The position numbers and the translations under genes were made by a program. Of a stretch of 64,000 nt of DNA, positions 48,666-61,499 are shown piece by piece (within the stretch, counting starts at the first letter, position 1; each line of letters opens with the position of its first letter). The notes beneath the pieces were generated by a model that worked only from the letters and a program-made list of their open reading frames with translations, searched no databases and had not been told where the DNA came from. The stretch comes from Acanthochromis polyacanthus (lineage: Eukaryota > Chordata > Actinopteri > Pomacentridae): contig NC_067132.1 in assembly GCF_021347895.1 (NCBI RefSeq), positions 26,939,757 through 27,003,756 on the forward strand. Reading direction: 5' to 3'.

Positions 48666-50664
48666 CATGTTGACGGAATAGGGCGTCACAGCGTCTTCCA
48701 TTCACTATCTAGACTGCACGCTGCATTGCCAGCTCCTCATTTGGATAAAATTGGGTTCTAAGATATTTTATGCAAATCAGGGAAATCTGGTCATCATTCA
48801 CCCTCTCTGTAAACTCCAGAAAAACCTTTAATCCAACTGTTGTTGATCTAAAATGAAGATGGATTCAGTATCTGCATGGCTTATTTCTCACCTCAAATGT
48901 GTTCAGAAACTCATTTTGGTTTTCGTAATATAAGCAAAAATTGACATATGAGCTCCCATGTGGGTTCAGTTTGAGATCCAGGAGCCGAAAAAAAAACCCT
49001 ACAAGTGACGTTTTTGTCCAATCAGGTGCAGCCAGGGTTTGCTGCGTCCAAATACAGCAAAAAGTCTACCACTGACATCGACAAAAAACATGGAAACCAA
49101 ACAAAAAAACCTACATTTGGTCATCGTTTTTAGCCATTTGCGATTATTTTCCAATCTTGTGTGCATGCGTGACTTTAAAGAGAACAAAATCTGTGAAGTT
49201 TCTCCTTGTGATGCAAACAGATGGCAAACTCTATTGAGCATAAGTGACATTCAGATATAAGAATGTCTCTTTGATTTATACACTGAGACAGAAAAGTATT
49301 TATGATGGTGAAAGATCACGGTTGAAATATTTTACTTCTTGAATGTCATTCATTTTCTACTGACGGCTGAGCACACCTTGTGTACTGTTCAACAATCAGC
49401 TGTTATATAAAGTCACATAAAAATACTCTTGAGCTCACCTTTCCTGCTCTTCTCTTCTATCACACTGACAAAACACTGGGTGTATTGTGCAATGATAGAA
49501 CTTAGGACTGTGTTTTCCTTTTGGTACTATATGAAAAGTTTCAGGCTCTGTTGTGTACCAAGGTAGCAGAACTATTCAGCGATGCTCAGTTGGAATCTGA
49601 GTCTTTACGATGCTTTTAGTCAGCTACACACAAAAAAACCCTATAATAGAGGTCCTTCCATGGTCCATTCACCTATTCAACTATTTTGCTTTTTCTTCAG
49701 ATTCTATTTTGCATTCAGTTTGCCTGCTTTTTTTCTGTAGGACAGATACAGACATTTTAAACAATATATGTTTTTAGGAAGCCTCACAGAAGTGCATCTG
49801 GTGGATTGAGATGTGATGTGTTCTGATAGATGACTGGAAAACTAAGAAACAACTGCTCTGCTGTTTGCCCTCTTACTGCAAAGTAAAGGAACAAATGTTG
49901 CTGTGGTGTTGTGAACTTAAAATGGTTCACACAGTTTGAATCGTGTCACGTGCTTTCCTAGGATGAATTGTTCCCATTCAAAATACAGCAACAACATTTT
50001 CAGGGGTGAAATGCTTTAATTTTTCAAAACCAGACAGCAGTTTCCAGCAATGCAAAAGAATCTGAGCAGCCACAGAGCTCAAAATACAACAAAAGAGTAA
50101 ACAGCTGAGTGAATGAACAGTGAATAGACTCGTTATCCGGTCACACAATGAGGATGGTTTTTCTTTTGTGACAGTATTTGTGAGAATAATTTGACAGAAT
50201 CGGTCTTTGTGTACATGTAGATGTTATTTTCAGTGTTGTTTGCTTGAGTCGTTCACTAAATTTGCCATTTTAATGACACAACCTCCCTGCGTGCAAATGT
50301 TCCACCAAATCAAGTTTCAATTGACACTATTCTGCAGGGGGCACCACCACTCCATCCCGGGCTTAGCTCTGCACAAGAGGCTTGTTTTTGTCTTAAAGCA
50401 ATACCAACAAGAAAGAGCATTTTTCTTCTTGTACTGGAATGATAATGAGGTGCAGTCTGACCACTCTCCAGCACTGTGGAGATGAATCTGACATGTCATG
50501 ATAACAATCCACTTTTTCATCACATTAGTTCAAGCAAAGCTTTTTAAAAAAAAAAGTTTTCCAATGGACACTGCAGTTTACCAACTTCCCATAAACACCT
50601 CACATGCAGGGTATGGTTGATGCTAACTCGGCAGCTGTGCAAAGACTCAGATGTGTGTGACCAA
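48666..50664. other. Intergenic, no gene seen
   Basis: AT-rich unique sequence. Complementary short frames at 48999-49260 are shadows of each other, without domains. Confidence 0.35.
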
Positions 50665-51110
50665 AACAAATCTTGTCATTTTGCGTCTTGTTTTGGTCAT
50701 TTTGCGTCTTTTTTTTGGTTGTTTTGTGTCTTGTTTGGCCGTTTTGCATGTTGTTTGTTTGTTTTGTCTCGTTTTGGTTGTTTTGTGCCTTGTTTTTGTC
50801 TTTTTGCATCTCGTTTTGTTCCTTTTGCGTCTCGTTTTGAGTCTCATTTTGGTCATTTTGCATGTTGTTTGGTTGTTTTGCATCTTGTTTGGTAGTTTTG
50901 CATCTCATTTTTGTCATTTTGTGTCTCATTTTTGCCATTTTGTGTCTCATTTTTTATCGTTTTGCATCTCATTTTGGTCGTTTTGTGCCTCATTTTTGTC
51001 ATTTTGCGTCTTGTTTTGGTCGTTTTGTGCCTCGTTTTTGTCATTTTGCTTCTCATTTTTGTCATTTTGTGGCTTGTGGTCGTTTTGCATCTTGTTTTGA
51101 TCATACAATA
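50665..51110 (+). repeat. Second TTTTGTC-type tandem array
   Basis: About 445 bases of units such as TTTTGCGTCTTGTTTTGGTC and TCATTTTTGTCATTTTGTG. It belongs to the same motif class as 38790-39400, but hAT termini are not visible next to it. It creates overlapping spurious frames: hydrophobic on + and Lys/Asn/Gln-rich on -. Confidence 0.88.
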
Positions 51111-52639
51111 AAACAATGTGTTCTAATATCAAATTTACCCAAAGTAAAACCATGTCACATCATCTACATGGGCTGTTTTCCATGAGCACAACATTTCAAC
51201 TGTCAATATGCAGCCGATTGTGTTAACTTAATCATGATTCATATTTGATTCCCTTGTTAGAGAATCCTCCTTTAATTATGAATGCACTGCTGAGCAGACA
51301 GTTACAAACCCATGTCTCGGCTATAAACTCCACTTTTGTACTATTTACTCTCCTGGTGGTTTTTCTTTGTTGTTTTTCACTGCCGGAATAAACACAGATC
51401 AACTCCAAAAGGCTGCAGTTTATAGCAGCAAACAGCAGAAGCCCACTTTTATGCTAGTAAATGTGCCCTGAACTCCACTTTTAGTCCATTTTCTTATGTC
51501 CCAGGTGTGTAACACTGTGTACTGCGGTCCTCGTGTGCAGATCATTTTGGAGCTACTACTGTTCTGCTAATGCGCTGTGCTCTGCAGGTTAAGCATCACA
51601 GCTGGAGACACCAGAGGCAGATCCGTGGGACAATGGAGGTACCTGTGGTTAGTGGAGATATGGCTGGATAACAGCAGGGCGAAGAGGACAGAACAGGGTG
51701 TAAGTGTTTTCAGACAGTAGCAGAAAAATGGCTCCAGAAGAGAGTGTTGGTAAATTTTACTGTCACGGATGAAAGCGAGCACAGCACTGTCGAGGAACCT
51801 GTGGTGCTTTTTAAGTTAAACTCTAAAATCAAAACGGTTTGAAGCTTCTAATAGCGCTGCTGCAATGGATGCTGGTTTGTTTTGGACTCAGTAAGACAGA
51901 CAGACAAATGAAGGTGAGCTCTCATGTCACTCTGCTTCCACCCACCTTACCGGCTTCCAATCCCCTGGGCAGCCCTGCTGTATTTACTCCCACTATATTC
52001 TCTTTATGCGTTTGTCAAACACACTCACGACTTTCCGACCGCTGCTCTGATCCTAGATTGTTCCTGTTACTTGACAGCTAATGTGGTTTTTACTTTCAAC
52101 ACCTGCAGTAAACAGGTTTGGACTGGAATATAGTTGAGTTAACATCTACAGAGGCTGTTGTCTGTTTGTAATTTTTAAAACATTTTAGGTTTTAGGCTAT
52201 TTCTGGGAGAGCGGTACTGGGCGTTTTGGCTAACTCTCTGTAAGAACCAGTTGGAAAAAAAGAGTTTGTCTCTGAGTATTTTTTTTAGAGTCAGGGTTTC
52301 TGGTATAGTTGAAGCTGATTTTGACTTGCTTGAAAACTTACTTGTGCACGTGTAGCAGGTTATGGGTTGTCCACTAGGGGGAGATATTTATGTATTCAAG
52401 CGGATCTCCACAAAATTAAGTTCCTCTACAACTTAAGCCATGTTGTGGGAAATGTATTTTCTGCCAAATTACACAAATACGTTTGTAGTGGACGTATCGT
52501 TGCTATTTCACTGCTTCAGTCTTGTTCCTTTTCAGTCAACCAGTCATATACCAAGCAGGGTGGAAAGAGGCTAGTTTATAAAAATTGCAAAAATGTAAGT
52601 AGTAAAATATTAATCCAGTATCGTTGCCAGAATTGTTCA
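51111..52639. other. Intergenic, no gene seen
   Basis: No gene or recognised repeat family. 51500-52100 is GC-balanced and unique; the frames there are short and lack domains. Confidence 0.35.
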
Positions 52640-52950
52640 TCTGTGGGCACCAAGGATCGTGGCAGAGTTATGTGACAATTGGCGTACGTTTGTCTGTCTG
52701 TCTGTTAGCAATATTACTCAAAAACAGACTAACGCATTTTGATGAAATTTTCAGGGAAGGTCAGAAATGACGTCTACGTCGGCTGCCTGCATGAACTCCC
52801 GTCGCCCACTCGGTCGGTCATGCAATTTGGTGTCAGTGCATAACGTACATTTGCATAACACACTGAAAATTATGTGTGATGCAGTTATCGGAAACGATAC
52901 GACTGAGCAGCCTTGGTGGAGTGCTGCGCTCTCTGACTGCTTTTCTAGTT
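52640..52950 (+). repeat. R1 interspersed repeat, copy E (internally deleted)
   Basis: Has both outer parts (CACCAAGGATCGTGGCAGAG on the left, GCAGCCTTGGTGGAGTGCTG on the right) but lacks roughly half of the interior. The joint lies soon after TCAGAAATGACGTC. The outer ends are kept while the middle is lost, as in non-autonomous DNA elements. Confidence 0.82.
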
Positions 52951-53119
52951 ATGGCATTATAACTTTGCTATGCTTCTTCATGGTTGTGCTGTTTCCATGG
53001 AGGTAAAAAATTGAGTCCACAGTGACCAAAGACGTGACGAAAACGAGAAAAACTTGGGATTCAGAGGGTTTAATGTATCGCTTCATCTCTCTGCTCCTCA
53101 GACTGTGACGTGTCAAATA

Positions 53120-53272
53120 TCGCCCTTTTTTTTAACCTTTCATGCTGCTGGAACTGTGAATTTCTCTATGGAGATTAATAAAGTATCTATCTATCTATCT
53201 ATCCATCTATCCATCTATCCATCTATCCATCCATCCATCCATCCATCCATCCATCCATCCATCCATCCATCT
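53120..53272 (+). repeat. LINE-type 3' tail with TATC/CATC microsatellite
   Basis: GAATTTCTCTATGGAGATTA followed by ATAAAGTATCTATC and an array of TATC then CATC units (53184-53272). This is the usual 3' end of a fish non-LTR retroelement (I think Rex1/Babar-like). Only the tail is recognisable; upstream sequence is unassigned. Confidence 0.6.
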
Positions 53273-54060
53273 CAAACTAAACTCCAGGCTGCAGCCAGCC
53301 TCACCACGTCTGAGAGGATCTGCAGTATCAGTATCTCAGAGCGCCTCAGCCGGCTGCCTCCCGTGCATCGTGACGGGTCGGCAGCCCTGAATTCATCGCC
53401 TGTAATTGTTCTGCGCTGCTTCAAATCATTTGCACTCGATTTGCATTTGGAGACTTTTTCATCAGCTCTTCTCGTCCTTATCACGCTGGCCCACTGGGGG
53501 TTTTGTGCACACAGCTGCTTGCATCGAATTAGCCCGTGTTGACTCTTCTCCTGCCATCCCCAGCCACGGCAAATAATGCTGGAATTCATTTTCAAGTCAG
53601 GCCCTCTCTGTTAACTTCAATTAATCCACTAAATTGGATTGTTAAAAATGCATGCGAGAGGCGTCCCTGGCTCTGATACAGTAATTTTCTGACAGAAGTT
53701 TGTCACATGGAGGGTGGAAAATACTGAATTCTTAATCCTATGAGGGAAAGTCAGTGGAATTAATGTCGTCTATTTATCACCAGGCATTTGGTCTGAGTCA
53801 TTTGAGGACATAGCTGAAAAACATCAAACGTAACCCTTGAACTTTGCAATGTTCAGTCCGTTCGTTATTGTGTTTTTCTCGTAGATATAATTCCTCCATC
53901 ATGATTACATGTTGTGTAATTGTATTTGCTCATCCCCTGCCATCTATTACTGAGAATTTAAACAGCGGGGAGCCAAATGGATGCTAGTCACCATAACAAC
54001 ATCTGAAAACCTGAATGGCCTCAGATTTCTTCTTTTTTTCCCCTCCTTTTTGTGAATGTG
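53273..54060. promoter_or_regulatory. Candidate conserved non-coding block
   Basis: Unique, GC-balanced DNA after the microsatellite, with CCTGTAATTGTTC, ACTCGATTTGCATTTGG, CTTCAATTAATCC and GTGGAATTAATG motifs, and no repeat or credible coding frame. Overlapping frames on both strands at 53054-53595 have no domains. Regulatory role is inferred from texture only. Confidence 0.28.
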
Positions 54061-54794
54061 AGTTCTTTATCAGCATCCTGCAGCTCCTCTTCCATGCTTA
54101 GAGGACTACATAGAAGCTGAACCAAGTGGAAAACAGAGCTGTGAAGACAGACGAGAGAAGATTCTAGCGAACCTTAATCCATTTGTCCAGCATGAGATGG
54201 TGTTTGGACAGTCAACAAAGCTTCTGTTCACCCAAAATCTATTAGCTGTCTTTAAACAACTTCAAATCTTCCACTCCTGCACCTCATATCTTTTGTTTTG
54301 AACAGTCTAGACACAGAAAACAAGGCATTTCAGATGGACTATAAGCTGAAAAGTAGTTTAAAATGATGAAATAACCAAGTGTGTGCCTCCCAACGAAGTA
54401 ATCAGACATGCTAATTTCATCATGCTAGCTTAGAGCTAGCTGCACACGGTCAAAGCAATCATGATGAACACTAAAAAATAATTCATGATATTTTCTATCT
54501 CAGATCTGCTCCTCGTTTGTGACATTTTATTCCAAGAAAAAAACAAAAACAAGTTGGCAACAGCCAGGATGCCAAACTTGAGGCAATGTCTATCTTTTAT
54601 ATCCATGTCTGATGTCTGAACTGCAGGTCTGACATGAGAAATCCTCAAACTAAAAGTGTCTTTAGACTGAGGGAATTTTAAAAGTGCCATGATTACATCC
54701 AAAGCTGGTGAAGAAAGTGGATGCAAACAGACATGGATTTCCTCCTGCTGGAGCAAATGAAGGAAATAATTAGTATTGATTTAACTGTCTGTGT
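54061..54794. other. Intergenic, no gene seen
   Basis: AT-rich unique sequence with a TAGCTTAGAGCTAGC palindrome-like motif near 54426. No gene signal. Confidence 0.35.
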
Positions 54795-54864
54795 TTTAGG
54801 CTCCAGCACCCCCCGCGACCCTAGTGAGGATAAAGCGGTGTATAGAGAATGGATGGATGGATGT
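54795..54864 (+). repeat. Retroelement 3' tail with GGAT units
   Basis: GGCTCCAGCACCCCCCGCGA, then GATAAAGCGGTGTATAGAGA and ATGGATGGATGGATG. This phrase is a very common 3' terminus of fish non-LTR elements and their SINE-like derivatives (probably Rex3/RTE-like, from memory). Only about 70 bases are left. Confidence 0.6.
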
Positions 54865-57800
54865 CTGTGTTTACAACTTCTGGGACTTGAAGTGTACAGG
54901 GAGCTGTAGCTGCAGTTAAACTTTAAAATTAACTTTAGAGATGTTATGTCATATAAATACCTCTGTTTCAACCAAATATCTTAACAAATAGCTGAATTGG
55001 CAGCTAGATTGATGCACATTCACACTCCCAAGATGAAGAAACCACTGATTTGTTGGTTCTGTTCCTGTATGACTAATAGTCTATTGATAATAGACTTTCT
55101 CATCTTGCTCCAATGTTGCAGTAAACATATCACTTAAAAGATACACTTATTCTCCTAATAAGAGAACAGCTATTGATAAAGATAAACCACAGGACCCTGG
55201 TTCTAGAGCTACCAAATAATGTGTTACATACAAATCCTCTTTGCTGTTTTCTACAATTTAATTAAGAGCTGAGGACATGGTTTCCTCACAAGGTCTGTCA
55301 CTTTCAGGGGTTTTGTTTGTTTCTGCACCAGTGCTTCAAATGGTCCATATTATTAGAGGATATTTAAATATGTAAATGAGTTCTCTGAGTAGCTCCTTAG
55401 GAAAAGCACACTCATTTGATTATCTACTATATTATGACACCTTTATGCTTTGAGGAACATTTCATACTTTTTCGAGGAAGTAGTTCTCATGTTTCTGAGT
55501 CTGCTTGCGATATTTTCAGTATTTAGGTAAGTACCCTGTAAAACAAATAGTGTTGTTGCTGCAGACCTGAATTTGCATCTGTGATTTATGGCACCGAGGT
55601 TAAATTAATTCAGTCATGATCTAGTGGAAAGAATATTTAAGATTCTGCTTCTTTTGTACCAATCCACCCCGACACTTGTTTTATTTGAAAGAATATTCCT
55701 ACCCACATAGGTAAAACCATCCAATAAATCATAATAACAAAGAACAAGCATAGATTAAAGGAAGGTTTGTCGCTGTTTCTTCTGCTTCCCAGTCTAAAAA
55801 TCACAACAGATAACTTTTCTAGGCCTTTGCATTTTCAATAAAACACAAATAAAAGAGGAAAAGGAAGCTTGTGGTTAGTTTTTTGCTTACTACCTATAGC
55901 ATTAGCATTAGCAACAAGGGCTGCATTATATATCTTGTTAGTATTGCCATGTGTGCAATAGCTGCATCACAATAAATGGAAAAAAAACAACAAATGCATT
56001 TTACTACAATTTTTTTCTGTTTGAGATGATTAATAATTCAGTCAACAAGGGCTATGATAAAAAAAATATTTGCAGACAACATATTTGTCAGAACAAAAAC
56101 AGCACTTAAACTAAATTAAAAGTACTATTACAAGATGAAATCTATTAAAATCTGTTTAACTCTTTACGAATGAATGTGGAACAGGACAAATGGACAGAAA
56201 ATGTGTTTTCAGGTCACTATTGTGCATCAGTGTAAGCTAAACTCCGCTGCTGTTTACATTGTTTTTTCTTCTCTCCTGCTCTCCGTGCTCACATAAACGG
56301 CATTTTAATACAGTAAAATTCTAAATAAAGCTGCTTTTGTTCATAGATTTTTTTGTTTCTGTTGTCAGACAGCAGAACGAGGATGAAATAGTGACTGAAA
56401 CGCAGCCCATTAAGACTACATGCTAGCAACTATAGAGCTATTTATGATCACTGTTATACATTTTAAAGTGCTTTAAAGTTTTATCCATCGACCCGAATTT
56501 CTCTTGTCAAAATTGATCAGTTTGACCTGCTATACTGCTGTCATTTAAGAAGCTTCCAATACTTCTTAAAAGTCGTTGTCAGGCAATAAAGGAATGTAAA
56601 CAGATTTAGGAACGGCATTCATAACAAGCTAAGCTAACTCTGCTCATGTATCTCAGCTGATGTGGATGTTAGCGTTGCTCTCAGTTCAATGTCATTCATG
56701 TTGATGTGAGAAGAACAAACAGAAAAACAGAGACAGAAAGCAGGACTTTAGTGAACAAGTGAGTCACGTTCTAGACAAGCTGCAGCTCTTCTATGCTATG
56801 AGAGCATGTAGCTGCTAATGCTAATGCTAATGCGATGAGAGCAGGGCAAACGGAAAAGACACAGACAAAGAGTGGTTTGGGGTTTGGAAAGGATGATGTT
56901 AACTGGGGAAGAGTCCATCTGTTGTATGATTGTAGAGGGACATGGAGGCTTTCTCCAACATGTAACCATGGTGACCGTACATAAAGATCGCTGACGACAG
57001 CTGCAGCCTCAAAGTGCTTGGATGATTAAAAAATAAATAAAAATTTAAATGCAAAAATGAGACCGAAATGACACTGACAAAAACTAGATTGATATGTTTT
57101 TAGTTTTTATTGGCCAGAATTAGCATTAAATTAGCAAAATTGGACTAAGACTAATGTACATTTTCATCAAAAGTCTAAAGCTGAATCTAAATCAAGTGCC
57201 AAAATGAACACTGCTTCATACAAAAAGAGAACCTGGGGAGTTCTCATTACCCGGGATTAATCTGCAACTGAGGTCTGTCTGGTAGAAAATCATTAACTCT
57301 GATTTAAGGGTTTTTCGATACGCTGGGTTTTCTAAATTTTATTCACAAGACACAGCAAAATGAGCAACAAACAGGAAAGAAAGCATTCAAAAGTAAGATT
57401 TGGCTACAGAAAAGGTGATGTTGACAAAAAACAGTGACTCTTTCATTTGTTACCACCATATGAGATAATTTATTAGATCATTTAAATCCAAGTCCAGAGC
57501 TAAATGTGACTGCCATCCAAAGCCAAAAAACTAATTCTGCTCCTTTCACCAGTTTTACACCATATGAGAAATGTTCCAAACAACTTTTTCATCCTTTTTT
57601 TCGATTATTTTTTAATTTTCCAAGCAGATGGACTACCCCACAAAGTTTCCCTGCTCATTTTAAAACAATGAATTTTTTGACAATAGCTTTGTCAGGTGGA
57701 ATTCTTCTATTTCTTCACAAACTATTCACAGAAAGGCTAAATATTGCAGTGGCAGTGCAGTTTTATTAGACTCAGCTGCCTGGCTGTGGTTCACAACCAA

Positions 57801-58749
57801 CTAAATATAATTAAAAACATAAACCTGAACTTGATAAAGGCGCCTTCAGCTTGTGTTCCTTTTACCACAAATCAATCTTTTATTTATTGAAAAATGTCTG
57901 ATTTAGTGTCAGACAGATCTGCCTAGTGAAAGCAATGATTGCATTGAGCCAATTTTAAATCTAGATGTTGTCGTCATTACACGATGCGATCCGCGTTTAG
58001 TTCTCTAATGATAAGTTGAAGCCTGTTGCCTCTTTGATTACCTGATAACTCCTCAGATTCATCCCCTCATTGAAGCACCAGCTCAGAATAAGAATGATTA
58101 AACTGCAGTCTCTCGAAAGTTGGACAATACAACAACAAATGAAGAGACGAGTTCTCCTTACATGGTGTTTATCTGTAAAAACCGACAGCTATCATGCTTC
58201 AAAAACCAGAAACAGTCGAACCGCCTAATGGTTCCATCTCCTTAACTGTGTTATTTATGATGCTTTTAAGAAGAAATCTCCACAATGAATCAATCTTGTC
58301 ACTGCATTAAATGGAGAGATTAGTGGTTTTTGTCCTTTTTAGTGTTGCATTTGGAAGATGTCATGAAAATTAGCCAGTCATACTGAATTTGGGCCGAGAA
58401 AATGGTTCATTCAAGCTTCGTTGCACCTGTTTTGCAGACATTAAGTCAGTCTGAAGGCCCACAAATGTTTAATGGCGTTGCTAATAAATGCCTCTGATTC
58501 AGTCACTGGAAGCTGATCAAACTTTTAGAACAAGGCCTTACATAATACACACTAAAGCAACAAAGGGCTGCAATCAGGTGATTAAAACTTTCTTTGACAT
58601 TTTCAGCTGTTATAATGACAACAAATGGACACAGCCGGTGTCAACAGAGTCACTCTAATCAATGTGATATTTACCTGAACAGAGACGTATGAACAAACAG
58701 CATCCTGGTCCGGTCAGAGCACAAAACCACAAACAAAATGAAAAAAATA
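54865..58749. other. Intergenic; candidate block at 57950-58650
   Basis: No gene or clear mobile element is seen over 3.9 kb. A GCTAAT hexamer triplet lies at 56814-56831 and a GTAACCATGGTGAC palindrome near 56962. 57950-58650 is unique, with TTTGATTACCTGATAAC, CTCTAATGATAAG and AATGATTAAACTGCAG, and is a weak candidate for conserved non-coding DNA. Confidence 0.3.
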
Positions 58750-59158
58750 CACTGTAAAAAACCAAAATGACACCAAAATGCAACAGTTTTTGATTCTACA
58801 CAACTTCTACTAAAATTATGTTCAACCAACAAACTCCATTGAGCTCAGAAAATTAGCTTTAGCAACTATAATTAGTTGTAGTTTTTTAGTTACCAGATTT
58901 AATTGTGTTAAAATAGAGTACTGGAATTCAAGGTGAAGAAAAAGTTATTAAGCTACTTCAACTTAAATTTGGTTGCACATCAACTGATGCAGAAATGTGA
59001 GGTGAAATTACACACAATATTTAAGTTGATCCAATTACCAACATTATTCGGTCAACCCAACTGTTTACAACTTAAAAACTTTCATAAATTAGAAAATGTA
59101 CTATTTTGACTTACAAGTCAAACATAATTAAGTGGTCAGGTTGATTTATAGAGTGTGC
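58750..59158. mobile_element. Probable MITE with CACTGTAAAAA end
   Basis: The left end CACTGTAAAAAACC and the right end TTGATTTATAGAGTG are roughly inverted. The interior contains several AACTTAAATT/AAGTTGAT-type phrases, as in a common fish MITE whose ends read CACTGTAAAAAA. The right terminus is diverged and no target duplication is clear. Confidence 0.5.
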
Positions 59159-59429
59159 ATCAGGCTGATTTAAAGGGAAATATGATGTGAAACACAAGAG
59201 ATCAACAGAAAGCTGCAACCATTAAAAACAAGCTTTTATTTAGAGAATTCTCAGCATTGAGTATTTCAATAAGCCTCATTGAAAAGCACCACTATGAGCT
59301 GTGTAGGTATAGATGGAGCTCTTTTGATTACTCATCAAGGTTGTGAATAAAGTCAGAAGGTAAAATGATGCAGCTGAATTTAAATTGAGGGAAAAGACAG
59401 GTTTTTATGTGAAGCTGAAGTTTTTAGAA

Positions 59430-59860
59430 ATAGTAGCTGTTCAAACCTCACAGGGTAAACGACAAGCGATTGCATGGGTTTTTATCATAATACGTACTTA
59501 ACTCCTCCACTGGACCGACCTCTAATTAGCTTGAGAGGTTGTCATGGCGGTGTTAACAAGGGTCACCATCGCCCTTTGGATTATTATCCCGGCTGCTCGG
59601 TACTGAGCTCATTAGGACGTCAAATTTACACTTGTGCAGCTTTAAAGTCAGTCACTTCTGAAGCCACAAATAGAGACCCGAAGCAAAACAGAACTGATGA
59701 CTAACTGTTGACACCACGGATGATGAATGAACTTTAATTACACTTTGCAAGAACACAATTAAAATCTGATTCGGAGGGTATTTCTGTGATTTATCCTGCT
59801 TGGTGAGATGAGAATTTGTTGTCAGATCAGCATCAGCACCTTACCATAGTGACTGTTTTC
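59430..59860. promoter_or_regulatory. Candidate conserved non-coding block
   Basis: A notably non-repetitive, GC-balanced stretch with CTCTAATTAGCTTG, GTTAACAAGGGTCACC and TTGGATTATTATCCCGG (a palindromic pair of GGATTA-type cores near 59577-59593). It is flanked by AT-rich mobile DNA. The open frame at 59474-59704 has no recognisable content. This is my best guess for an enhancer-like block on texture alone. Confidence 0.33.
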
Positions 59861-59949
59861 CACAGAGGTGAATGAAACTATTAAATACCAAACTCGGAAA
59901 CTCGCTTTTGATGTAATAAGAGACCCCTAAAAGTGACAAACTAGACGCA

Positions 59950-60490
59950 AACTTTTCAAATGTTGCAAAAAAAGTTAATAAATTACAACATCACACGAAG
60001 TCTGTTGGTGTCCTTTTACAGGTGCTCCATAGAAGCCATTCTAACATACTGTATGTGTGTATGGTTTAGCAGCTGTACTGTGGCCCAGAAAAAGGCTCTC
60101 CAACAGGTCGTCAACACAGCCCAGAAGATAATCGGTTGCCCCCTTCCCTCACTGGATGACCTTCACAGTGCTCGCTCTGCTAAAAAAGCTCAGAGCATTG
60201 TTAAAGACATTTTCCATCCTGGTCAGTCATTGTTTGAACTTTTGCCGTCAGGCAGACATTACAGGACACTCAAATCAAGAACAAATAGACTGAAAAACAG
60301 TTTCTACCCCACAGCAATAACTACCCTCAATGCCTTAAGGAATGTCATGTCTGATTGAGTATTTATTTATTTATTGTTTTTTCTATTTGTTAACTTGTGT
60401 TGTCTTTTTTTAATGATGCGCTGACTGTCTGGCACTTTTAAATTTCATTGTACTGGCTACAATGACAATAAAGGACTATTCTATTCTATT
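59950..60490 (+). mobile_element. 5'-truncated L2/CR1-like LINE, 3' end
   Basis: An open frame ending at 60358 gives the C-terminus of a non-LTR reverse transcriptase: FYRCSIEAILTYC, then KKALQQVVNTAQKIIGCPLP, LDDLHSARSAKKAQSIVKD, HPGQSLFELLPSGRHYR and a final NSFYPTAITTLN. This is the conserved tail after the RT domain of fish L2/CR1-like LINEs. The 3' UTR is about 130 bases and ends ACAATGACAATAAAGG plus ATTCT repeats (60470-60490), the normal 3' signature. The RT core and 5' part are missing. The frame here is intact, so the copy is fairly young. Confidence 0.85.
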
Positions 60491-60893
60491 CAGTAAAATT
60501 AAGCATAAGATGTCCATTAACTGCTTTGGAAAGGATAAACTCTTGTAAAGAACAGCATGGAAGCAGAAGCAAGTGTTTGCCAACCGCTAAAACCTCAAAG
60601 AAGACGAAAAACGAACCAAACTTTGTCCATCTGTTAAAGAAACATAGAAAGAAGTCTTCAGGAATCTGTTTTCGACCAAGAAAGTTGTCATTTTTCTTCA
60701 ACATCAGTTGTTGTTGGGACATATTTTTGATACTGCCTGAGGCGTCGAGAGGCAGAAACAGTCATGTCAGCTTCTTTGAAAATGATGTTTCAAGTCTTTT
60801 CTGATTGTAAGAAGTATAAAAAAAAACTTCACAACAAAACCAAGGACATTTTTCTATGACTATATTTAGAGATTTTTAATGAAAAAGGAGGTT
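60491..60893. other. Intergenic between LINE and MITE
   Basis: No gene or repeat is recognised. Complementary short frames at 60486-60804 lack domains. Confidence 0.35.
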
Positions 60894-61499
60894 TTAACAC
60901 TCTGATCCAAGCAGTTTCTGGACTTTTTATTTGCTCCTCTCACCTTTTAACTCACTGTAAGGTAATTTTTCCCTGCAATATAAAGTCCTGAACCTCTGTG
61001 GAAACGTTACAACCATGACTAGAAGGAAGAAGAACTAAGAAATGTCTTCTGAGCAGTATGAAAAAAGTTAAAATACTATATGTAATGATTTGATCATTTA
61101 TTTCACTAAAATATGAATATGAATGTGCAACGTTTTTCCTCGTCTCCACAGGTGTTTCCAGTATTGCAGAGAAAAATGTTGGCTCTGAAGACTATAAATA
61201 TTTATTACACTGCCTGCAGTTCAGCCAAAACATTCCTGAATTTGCAGCAAATCAGTTTTTTACTTATTTTTATGCCACTTTTTTTTGGCAAATATTTAGA
61301 AGAGACATCTGAAGTATTATTGGTGAAAAATCATGAGTTTAACCTCAGATTTGGGTCATTTTCCCAACAGAACAGCAAGTCACAGATAATTGATTCAGGG
61401 GCCATTGGAAAGTTTTCTGTTTTTACCGGCTCTAGTATGTGGTGTCAATTTGGTGATTCGTTAACTACAACATGCCAGCTTTGGGGTTCAGATGGTTAA
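60894..61499. mobile_element. TTAA-flanked MITE, family T2 (complete)
   Basis: A 606-bp element bounded by TTAA (60894-60897 and 61496-61499), with inverted ends TTAACACTCTGATCC and GGTTCAGATGGTTAA. Interior blocks match the older copy at 28474. The TTAA target is typical of piggyBac/Kolobok-type transposition. The 128-codon frame at 61113-61499 lies wholly inside and reads out to the right terminus, so it is not a host gene. Confidence 0.78.

Noticed and set aside
50600..51185. Six overlapping frames (Lys/Asn/Gln-rich on -, Phe/Cys/Leu-rich on +)
   Set aside because: Encoded by the second TTTTGTC array on its two strands.
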